A DNA stretch of 5,022 bases from NCBI GenBank assembly GCA_009908885.1, contig JAAAOL010000236.1, positions 1 through 5,022 of the forward strand. Reading direction: 5' to 3'. Positions 1-5,022 of this stretch are shown here, one piece after another. The DNA comes from Bacteroidota bacterium. GTDB taxonomy: Bacteria; Bacteroidota; Rhodothermia; Rhodothermales; JAAAOL01. The stretch's first letter is position 1; each line of letters starts with the position of its first letter. The position numbers were made by a program, and so were the translations under genes. The notes under the pieces are model-generated. The model was given only the letters and a program-made list of their open reading frames with translations, had not been told where the DNA came from and searched no databases.

Positions 1-820
1 TCATCAGGCGCAGCCCCTCCAGATCGGTAGCGCTCGGCTGCACGACGACCACCTTGCTACGCGTGCGAGAAAGCAGCGTCCGGGCCTGCTGGAGGTAGTT
101 CTGGGGCGAGGGAATCGTCGTGACGTGCACGCCGCCGCGGTGGAGCAACCGCCGGGCGCGGGGAAAGGGCAGCGTCCCGTGCACGTCGAACACCACGTCG
201 AAGCGCTCGTCGAGGGCCCGCACGTCGGTTTTCGTGTAATCGATGACGTGATCCGCGCCGAGGCGGGTGCAGAGCTCGACGTTGCGGAAGCTGCACACCC
301 CGGTCACGTGGGCACCGTACGCCTTGGCGATCTGGAGGGCGACGGTGCCCACCCCACCGGACGCCCCGTTGATGAGCACCGTCTGCCCTGCCTGCAACCC
401 GGCCAGATCGCGCAGCGCCTGGATCACCGTCAGCGCAGCCAGGGGCACGGCAGCCGCCTCCTCGAACGAGCACCCGGCGGGCATCGGCGCGAGTTGATCG
501 GTGCGTAGCACGGCATATTCCGCGTAGCCGCCCGCCTGCGTCGTCGGCAGCATACCATAGACGGCATCGCCCGGTATGAACCCGCTCACGCTCTCCCCGA
601 CGGCTACGACCGTCCCGGCCACGTCGGAGCCCAGCACGAACGGGGGCGAGAATCGCGTGAAGAGCCGAAACTGCCCCTTTCGGAGCTGCACGTCCACCGG
701 GTTGAGCGCAGCGGCCCGCACGCCGATCAGCACCTCGTCATCGCCTGGCACGGGACGCGGCCGCCGGGTGATCGCCAGCACGTCCGCCGCGCCGTACTCC
801 TGCACCACGCAGGCCGTCAT
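1..820 (-). CDS. Zinc-independent MDR-family NAD(P)-dependent oxidoreductase (quinone oxidoreductase-like), 3' end cut by window edge
   Basis: Reading the minus strand from the ATG at 820 gives 273 uninterrupted codons to the window edge. The N-terminal GroES-like half carries LNPVDVQLRKG (residues 39-49), GSDVAGTVVAVGESV (64-78) and PGDAVYG (83-89). The Rossmann half has the nucleotide-binding stretch NGASGGVGTVALQIAK (151-166), then RLGADHVIDY (186-195). These are hallmarks of the medium-chain dehydrogenase/reductase superfamily. The usual catalytic-zinc GHE motif and the structural four-Cys lobe are absent, so it belongs with zinc-free quinone oxidoreductase or enoyl-reductase-like members, which are cytoplasmic and usually use NADPH. 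Members are typically about 310-330 residues, so roughly 40-55 C-terminal residues lie outside the window. An in-frame ATG at 835 would add five residues (MRSDT). I prefer 820 because MTACVVQEYG aligns with the usual family N-terminus; neither start has a clear ribosome binding site. The substrate cannot be told. It is divergent from the DUF547 gene. Confidence 0.9.
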   Translation of the reverse strand, partial: MTACVVQEYGAADVLAITRRPRPVPGDDEVLIGVRAAALNPVDVQLRKGQFRLFTRFSPPFVLGSDVAGTVVAVGESVSGFIPGDAVYGMLPTTQAGGYAEYAVLRTDQLAPMPAGCSFEEAAAVPLAALTVIQALRDLAGLQAGQTVLINGASGGVGTVALQIAKAYGAHVTGVCSFRNVELCTRLGADHVIDYTKTDVRALDERFDVVFDVHGTLPFPRARRLLHRGGVHVTTIPSPQNYLQQARTLLSRTRSKVVVVQPSATDLEGLRLM

Positions 821-990
821 CGTGTCACTTCGCATCGTCGATGTGAGATTTCGGGACGTCGTCGAACGAAAAGGAGCCCCCTTCTGTAACAGCGCCTGCC
901 AACATCGGACATACAGGGCGAGTTGGCTACCCCCACGCAGCCAGTCCGGTTTCGATTTGCCACCTTCGACCATCATCCCTGCAGACTTCC

Positions 991-1869
991 ATGACGCCTC
1001 GACGCTTCCGGTGGTCCCTCGCCCTGGTGCTCCTCCTGCTGGTGGCACCCCGCACCGCCCTGACGCAGGACGCAGCGGCCACGAGCCGGGCGGGCGACGT
1101 GCTTCCTGCTGACGACTATGAAGCGCTCCTGACGTCCGTGCTGGAACAGGTCGTCACCGACGACGGCTTCGTGCGTTACGACCTGCTGCGGGGTCCGCTC
1201 GGTGCCGACTTCCGCCGCGTGCTGAAGGCCATCGAGACCTTCGATGCTTCGACGCTGACGACCCATGATGCCCGCCTGGCCTTCTGGATCAATGCCTACA
1301 ACGTGCAGATGCTGCAACACATCGTCGAGACGCCGTCGGCGCAGGATATCGTGGAGGACGGGTACGCCGAGGCTTTTTTCAAGACGCCGGTCCTCACGGC
1401 GCAGACGCCGATGACGCTGGACGAGATCGAGCACGTCATCCTACGCGGTGAGGCGGGTCGGGCGGTGCTCGATCCCTTTCAGCTCGACACGCTGGATCCA
1501 CGCATCCACGTCGGCCTGAACTGCGCGGCCATCTCGTGCCCTCGCCTGCGCCAGCGGGCCTTCACGGCTGCGAACGTGGACGCAGAGCTGGACGCCGCCA
1601 TGCGCGACTTCACCGCCTCACCGCGACATTTCCGACTGGACGATGGCACCTACGTCGTCTCGTCGCTCCTGGACTGGTTCGCGGTTGACTTCGACCGGCC
1701 CGACCGGCCCGCAGGCGACCTGCTGCTGCGGCACATGCCCACGGATCGCCCCGACTACGACGCGTGGCAGGCGCTCCTCGCGGGTCGCACCGCCGCTGCG
1801 CTCAAGGCCCGCGACGACGTGCGTTTCGCCTACGACTGGACCGTCAACCGGGCGAGTCCGGCGCCCTGA
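991..1869 (+). CDS. Exported DUF547-domain protein
   Basis: This encodes 292 residues. The N-terminus is a Sec-type signal peptide: Arg-rich start (MTPRRFRW), hydrophobic core of about residues 9-19, and likely cleavage near A23-L24-T25 before Gln26, so the protein should be periplasmic or secreted. The mature part matches DUF547: AFWINAYNVQML (97-108), MTLDEIEHVILR (141-152), the signature DPRIHVGLNCAAISCPRL (169-186), SSLLDWFAVDF (224-234) and the C-terminal FAYDWTVN (279-286). The DUF547 family is widespread, but I know of no established biochemical role. The conserved Asn, His and two Cys residues (C178, C183) in the signature suggest a catalytic or structural site, which is inference. 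The start follows no recognisable Shine-Dalgarno sequence, but the signal peptide begins directly at this Met. The metallophosphoesterase lipoprotein gene starts 42 bases downstream on the same strand, so the two are probably co-transcribed. Confidence 0.93.
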   Translation: MTPRRFRWSLALVLLLLVAPRTALTQDAAATSRAGDVLPADDYEALLTSVLEQVVTDDGFVRYDLLRGPLGADFRRVLKAIETFDASTLTTHDARLAFWINAYNVQMLQHIVETPSAQDIVEDGYAEAFFKTPVLTAQTPMTLDEIEHVILRGEAGRAVLDPFQLDTLDPRIHVGLNCAAISCPRLRQRAFTAANVDAELDAAMRDFTASPRHFRLDDGTYVVSSLLDWFAVDFDRPDRPAGDLLLRHMPTDRPDYDAWQALLAGRTAAALKARDDVRFAYDWTVNRASPAP

Positions 1870-1911
1870 ACGCATCGACCCGCGCTCTCTCCGTCGCGTC
1901 GTCCTGTTCCG

Positions 1912-3189
1912 ATGTTTCTGCCATCCCACTCCCACCGGAGCTGGCTCGGTGCCATCGTCCTCCTGACGGCCCTGCTGGTGGCCGGGTGCTCGCCCATCGA
2001 GCGCCTGACGGCCGACCATCCGCCCTCCTACTACCAGGTCGAGCGGCAACTGCCCGACTCGCTCACTGACGTGCCGACGCGCTTTCTGGTGCTGGGCGAC
2101 ACGCAGGCGGGCTGGCGGGCCGAGCACAAATTCTATCGTCGTGAGAACTGGGTGACGTGGAAGCACCTGCTGGTTCCGTTCTACCAGCTGTACCTGCTGG
2201 GCAATGGCATCGTGGGCGCGATCAACTGGAAGCGGCAGCGGCCCGACTACGGCGGCTCCGGGCGCACGCTGATGCGGACGGTGCTGGACCGGGCCGCGCA
2301 GGAGACCGAGAGCGACTTCATCCTCCACCTCGGTGACATGGCCCTGCACGACGGACGCCGCGCCGACCACTGGGAAGGCTTTCTCGACGAGTACAAACAC
2401 TCCCGGACGCCGCTGCTCGACACGTACCCGGTCCTCCCCGTCATCGGCAACCACGAGTACGCCAACGACTCGACCGGCTGGGCCAACTACGACGCGGTCT
2501 TCGACTATCCTCGCTTCTACGTCATCGACACGCCGCGAGCCGCCCTGTTCGTGGTCGACTCGAACTATATCGTGGACCAGCACCAGGACCTGGATGACGA
2601 CCGGCAGGACGCCCTGTTCGACCGCTGGTTCGTCGCGGCCGATTCGAGTGCGGAGGCGGCCTGGCTCGAACGCGAACTGGCGAAGCGCGCAGACCGCCCC
2701 TACAAGATCGTGGCGATGCACCACCCGCTCGTCACCTTCAGCTGGCACGAGAAGGACTGGTTCAGCCGCTCCAACGGGCGCGAACTGCCGCACAAGCGCA
2801 ACCGGCTGATCGCGCTGCTCCAGGAGTACGACGTGCAAGTCGTCCTGAGCGGGCACGAGCACCTGTACGAGCACAACGCCCTTCGCTACCGCTACGACGA
2901 CGCCGACCGCACGCTGCATCAGGTCATCAGCAGCGGCGGAGGCGTGCCGCCCCGGCGCGTGGCCCGGAGCGACGAGTTCGACCAGCGCATGCGGCGGTAC
3001 GAAGACTGGGGCCTGGACGTCGAGAATGTGACCCAGAACGCGCGCTATCACTACACCGACGTGCGCATCACCGCCGAGCAATTGATCCTCGACACGTACG
3101 CCGTCCTCGACGACGACCCGCAGCACATCGAGCGGATCGAGCGCATCACCATTCCGGCGCCTCCGCCCCCGACGTCAGCGGCAGAGTGA
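1912..3189 (+). CDS. Calcineurin-like metallophosphoesterase lipoprotein
   Basis: This encodes 425 residues. A hydrophobic N-terminal segment (residues 11-25) ends in the lipobox LVAGC with Cys26, followed by Ser27, so it should be a lipoprotein; Ser at +2 fits outer-membrane sorting by the common rule. The Metallophos fold shows all five motif blocks in order: GDTQ (62-65), LGDM (140-143), GNHEY (179-183), MHHP (269-272) and SGHEH (313-317). Expected ligands of the dinuclear metal centre are D63, D142, N180, H270 or H271, H315 and H317. Block I has Gln65 where many relatives have His (GDxH). Blocks I and II are unusually far apart, with a Trp/Tyr-rich, partly hydrophobic insert around 74-112. 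The C-terminus (about 380-413) looks like a beta-strand appendage, ending in a Pro-rich tail. Such enzymes hydrolyse phosphomono- or diesters; the substrate here is unknown. It follows the DUF547 gene by 42 bases and ends 9 bases from the convergent aminotransferase. No clear ribosome binding site is visible. Confidence 0.93.
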   Translation: MFLPSHSHRSWLGAIVLLTALLVAGCSPIERLTADHPPSYYQVERQLPDSLTDVPTRFLVLGDTQAGWRAEHKFYRRENWVTWKHLLVPFYQLYLLGNGIVGAINWKRQRPDYGGSGRTLMRTVLDRAAQETESDFILHLGDMALHDGRRADHWEGFLDEYKHSRTPLLDTYPVLPVIGNHEYANDSTGWANYDAVFDYPRFYVIDTPRAALFVVDSNYIVDQHQDLDDDRQDALFDRWFVAADSSAEAAWLERELAKRADRPYKIVAMHHPLVTFSWHEKDWFSRSNGRELPHKRNRLIALLQEYDVQVVLSGHEHLYEHNALRYRYDDADRTLHQVISSGGGVPPRRVARSDEFDQRMRRYEDWGLDVENVTQNARYHYTDVRITAEQLILDTYAVLDDDPQHIERIERITIPAPPPPTSAAE

Positions 3190-3210
3190 CGCTGAGCGTT
3201 AGGCCTCAGC
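3189..3210. terminator. Possible bidirectional hairpin between convergent genes
   Basis: A perfect 6-bp inverted repeat, GCTGAG (3191-3196) and CTCAGC (3205-3210), with an 8-base loop sits directly after the metallophosphoesterase stop and overlaps the stop and last codons of the convergent aminotransferase gene. An alternative overlapping 11-base near-palindrome, ACGCT-G-AGCGT, covers 3189-3199. There is no T-tract on either side, so intrinsic termination would be weak. The position between two convergent stop codons is the main reason to list it. Confidence 0.25.
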
Positions 3211-4392
3211 CGGGGTGGCCAGTGCCGACTGCACGGCATCCAGCGCTCCCTGCGCATCTACGGCGAGTCCTTCGTCGGCCAGGACGGTGCCGAGCGCATC
3301 GACGCACTTGAGCACGTTCTCGCGACGGGCGGCATAGCCCATCAGCCCGATCCGCCAGATGCGGCCCGCGAGGTCGCCCAGCCCCGCGCCGATCTCCAGG
3401 TCGTGCTCGCGCAGCAGGCGGTGCCGCACCTTGCCCTCGTTGACGCCTCCCGGCACGCTGACGGCGTTGAGCTGCGGCGTCCGCTCCGCTTCCGGGACGA
3501 TGAACTGCAGGCCCAGCACTTCCAGGCCCACCTTCAGCGCCTCGTGCAGCCGACGGTGCCGCGCCCAGGCGTGCTCCAGCCCTTCCTTGCGCAGCATCAG
3601 CAACGCCTCGTGCAGCGCATAGAGCGCGTTGATAGGCGCCGTGTGGTGATACGAGCGCTGCGCCCCGTCGCCCCAGTACGCCATCACGAGCCCGGTGTCC
3701 AGGAACCAGCTCTGGACGGGCGTCGTGCGCTGCTGCACCACCTCCACGGCCCGTTCACCGAACGTGATGGGCGAGAGCCCCGGCACGCACGAGAGGCACT
3801 TCTGCGTTCCCGTGTAGACGACATCGAGGCCCCATGCGTCTACGTGCAGCGGCACGCCGCCGAACGACGTGACCGTGTCGACCAGCGTCAGGCAGTCGTA
3901 CTCGTGCGCCAGCGCCGCCAGCGTCTCGGCATCAGAGAGGACGCCGGTCGAGGTCTCGGCGTGGACGAAGGCGAGCATTTTGGCCTCGGGGTGCTGCTTC
4001 AGCGCCGCCTCCACCTTCTCCGGATCGACGGCCCGCCCCCACGGATCCTCCACGACGACCACTTCGGCACCCGCCCGCTCGGCCATGGCGGTGATGCGCC
4101 GCCCGAAGACGCCGTTGTGGCACACGATAGCGGTGTCGCCCGGCTCCAGCAGGTTGACGACGCCCGTCTCCATGCCTGCCGTGCCCGGCCCGGAGACCGG
4201 CATCGTCAGGCGGTTCTCCGTCTGGAAGGCATACTGGAGCAGCGCTTTGATCTCGTCCATCAGCCCGACGAAGGCCGGGTCGAGGTGGCCGATGGTGGGG
4301 CGGGCCATCGCCTCCAGGACGCGCGGGTGGACGTCGGAGGGGCCGGGGCCCATGAGGGTGCGGTTCGGCGGCGTGAAGGGGGTATACTCCAT
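3199..4392 (-). CDS. PLP-dependent class V aminotransferase, alanine--glyoxylate aminotransferase family
   Basis: Read from the ATG at 4392, this encodes 397 residues, close to the family's usual 380-400. Fold-type I class V features are clear: LMGPGPSDVHPRVLEAM (13-29), GHLDPAF (35-41), cofactor-phosphate loop SGPGTAGME (67-75), HAETSTGVL (144-152), VDTVTSFGGVP (171-181) with Asp172 expected to contact the pyridine nitrogen, TGTQKCLSCVPG (194-205) with Lys198 as the Schiff-base lysine, and WRIGLMG (346-352) with Arg347 expected to bind the substrate carboxylate. The likely reaction is transfer of an amino group from alanine (or serine, or (S)-ureidoglycine as in PucG-type members) to glyoxylate, giving glycine. 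The amino donor cannot be decided from sequence. An upstream in-frame ATG at 4458 would add 22 residues before Met-Glu-Tyr-Thr-Pro; I reject it because the family begins at this point and the extra peptide looks non-conserved. Isocitrate lyase, a glyoxylate producer, lies upstream on the same strand. Confidence 0.92.
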   Translation of the reverse strand: MEYTPFTPPNRTLMGPGPSDVHPRVLEAMARPTIGHLDPAFVGLMDEIKALLQYAFQTENRLTMPVSGPGTAGMETGVVNLLEPGDTAIVCHNGVFGRRITAMAERAGAEVVVVEDPWGRAVDPEKVEAALKQHPEAKMLAFVHAETSTGVLSDAETLAALAHEYDCLTLVDTVTSFGGVPLHVDAWGLDVVYTGTQKCLSCVPGLSPITFGERAVEVVQQRTTPVQSWFLDTGLVMAYWGDGAQRSYHHTAPINALYALHEALLMLRKEGLEHAWARHRRLHEALKVGLEVLGLQFIVPEAERTPQLNAVSVPGGVNEGKVRHRLLREHDLEIGAGLGDLAGRIWRIGLMGYAARRENVLKCVDALGTVLADEGLAVDAQGALDAVQSALATPAEA

Positions 4393-4463
4393 GGATCGTC
4401 GTGGAAAGTGCTTCAATGTCGAGGCTGGAAGATAGAAAGTCGACGCGGCAGGATCCATCCGGG

Positions 4464-4478
4464 GCCTGCCCGGCAGGC
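4464..4478. other. Short GC-rich inverted repeat upstream of the aminotransferase gene
   Basis: GCCTGCC (4464-4470) and GGCAGGC (4472-4478) form a perfect inverted repeat around a single central base, folding as a 6-bp stem with a 3-base loop. It lies about 70-90 bases upstream of the chosen aminotransferase start, in the stretch between aceA and that gene. It could be a leader hairpin, an operator for a dimeric regulator, or chance in GC-rich DNA. No promoter element could be recognised with confidence around it. Confidence 0.3.
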
Positions 4479-4549
4479 GGTATCCGCGCAGTGTTCAAGC
4501 GGACGGTGATGACAGGCCGCAGGCCGCCGAGAGCGATTCGGCACAACGG

Positions 4550-4590
4550 AAACGCCCCGGCGCGGGGAGGCAGGTTCCCACGCCGGGGCG
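4550..4590 (-). terminator. Probable rho-independent terminator of aceA
   Basis: A perfect 10-bp inverted repeat has arms CGCCCCGGCG (4553-4562) and CGCCGGGGCG (4581-4590). The 18-base interval can add a further inner GGGA/TCCC pairing. In the aceA direction the stem is followed by TTTCCGTT, so the T-tract is short. It begins 40 bases after the aceA stop codon and precedes the aminotransferase gene, so it probably limits read-through between the two. Confidence 0.6.
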
Positions 4591-4592
4591 AT

Positions 4593-4613
4593 GACGCCGA
4601 TCAACTCGGCGTC
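4593..4613 (-). terminator. First of two tandem hairpins after the aceA stop
   Basis: A perfect 8-bp stem, GACGCCGA (4593-4600) with TCGGCGTC (4606-4613), encloses a 5-base loop. It starts 17 bases past the aceA stop and is separated by two bases from the larger 10-bp hairpin that follows. It lacks its own T-tract, so it more likely assists termination or protects the 3' end of the aceA mRNA than terminates alone. Confidence 0.45.
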
Positions 4614-4630
4614 GGGGTCGTGTGTGGCGA

Positions 4631-5022
4631 TCAGTGGAACTGCGCCGTCTCGGTGGACTCCGCCATGGCGCCGGTCGACGACTCGCCGCCCATGATGGTG
4701 TCGCGCACGAGGTCGAAGTAGCCGGTGCCCACCTCGCGCTGGTGGCGCGTGGCGGTGTAGCCCCGGTCCTCGCTGGCGAACTCCTCCTCCTGGAGCTTCG
4801 AGTAGGCCAGCATGCCCTGCTGTTTGTAGCCCATCGCGAGGTCGAACATGGCGTAGTTGATGGCGTGGAAGCCCGCCAGCGTCACGAACTGGAAGGTGTA
4901 GCCCAGCTCGCCGAGTTGCTCCTGGAAGGTGCGGATCTCCTGCTCGTTCAGGTGCTTCCGCCAGTTGAACGACGGCGAGCAGTTGTAGGCCAGCATCTTG
5001 CCCGGGTATTTCTCATGAATGG
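4631..5022 (-). CDS. aceA: Isocitrate lyase, C-terminal part (5' end of the gene beyond window edge)
   Basis: The 129 complete codons in the window match the C-terminal part of isocitrate lyase. They read IHEKYPGKMLAYNCSPSFNW at the edge, then GYTFQFVTLAGFHAINYAMF, and near the end REVGTGYFDLV and MGGESSTGAMAESTE. This lines up with E. coli AceA (KYPGKLLAYNCSPSFNW, QFITLAG, QEVGTGYFD). The Asn, two Ser and Thr of NCSPSFNW and TLAG are the residues known to contact substrate in bacterial isocitrate lyases. The catalytic KKCGH loop lies outside the window. Full-length enzymes are about 430 residues, so roughly 300 are missing. The enzyme cleaves isocitrate to succinate and glyoxylate, the first step of the glyoxylate shunt, in the cytoplasm. 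The gene stays open to the edge, so the Met codon at 4996 is internal, not a start. The stop is TGA at 4631-4633, followed by two hairpins. Confidence 0.97.
   Translation of the reverse strand, partial: IHEKYPGKMLAYNCSPSFNWRKHLNEQEIRTFQEQLGELGYTFQFVTLAGFHAINYAMFDLAMGYKQQGMLAYSKLQEEEFASEDRGYTATRHQREVGTGYFDLVRDTIMGGESSTGAMAESTETAQFH

Noticed and set aside
57..473. A 138-codon minus-strand open frame within the MDR gene
   Set aside because: It is an out-of-frame shadow, rich in Arg, Gly and Ala. The true frame on the same strand carries the MDR motifs.
920..965. A Bacteroidota-like promoter (TTG at 924-926 and TCGATTTG at about 953-960) before the DUF547 gene
   Set aside because: The second element resembles TAnnTTTG at all but one base, but the spacing of about 26 bases is too long, so it is probably chance.
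576..1112. A 178-codon plus-strand open frame across the divergent intergenic region
   Set aside because: It runs antisense through the MDR N-terminus and then out of frame into the DUF547 start, is Ser/Thr/Pro/Arg-rich and has no motif.
1618..3126. A 502-codon open frame on the minus strand opposite the metallophosphoesterase gene
   Set aside because: Its product is Val/Arg/Gln-rich with no recognisable domain, and it lies antisense to a clear five-motif enzyme. Long antisense open frames are expected from codon bias in GC-rich DNA.
4393..4458. A 22-residue N-terminal extension of the aminotransferase from an upstream ATG at 4458
   Set aside because: The family consensus starts at the Met encoded at 4392. 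The extra residues show no conserved feature and the upstream start has no ribosome binding site.
3403..4509. A 368-codon open frame on the plus strand opposite the aminotransferase gene
   Set aside because: The product is Arg/His/Gln-rich and low in complexity, with no known motif, and it is antisense to a well-supported PLP enzyme.

Overview
This is GC-rich bacterial DNA with five protein-coding genes in a compact layout and no sign of mobile DNA, RNA genes or CRISPR. Two genes are cut by the window edges. The high GC content, the near absence of Shine-Dalgarno sequences before the chosen starts, and a DUF547 protein next to a calcineurin-like lipoprotein suggest a GC-rich member of the Bacteroidota/Rhodothermota or a similar environmental lineage. 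This placement is an inference and is weak.

Layout: a minus-strand zinc-independent MDR oxidoreductase (quinone oxidoreductase-like) runs off the left edge. About 150 to 170 bases of divergent intergenic DNA separate it from a plus-strand pair of exported proteins: a DUF547 protein with a Sec signal peptide and, 42 bases later, a calcineurin-like metallophosphoesterase lipoprotein. The phosphoesterase gene converges on a minus-strand class V aminotransferase of the alanine--glyoxylate aminotransferase family, with only 9 bases between the stop codons. About 240 bases further right is the 3' part of a minus-strand isocitrate lyase gene (aceA), which runs off the right edge. Two tandem hairpins follow the aceA stop and look like its terminator.

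Function: isocitrate lyase makes glyoxylate plus succinate, and the neighbouring aminotransferase probably converts glyoxylate to glycine. Both lie on the same strand, so the right half of the window looks like a glyoxylate-handling neighbourhood, although the hairpins suggest separate transcription units. The two plus-strand genes probably form one transcription unit acting in the cell envelope; their substrates cannot be told from sequence. The MDR enzyme has no evident link to its neighbours.

I found no convincing undescribed system. The least ordinary item is the metallophosphoesterase lipoprotein, which has a long aromatic/hydrophobic insertion between its first two metal-binding motifs and Gln where many relatives have His in the first motif.
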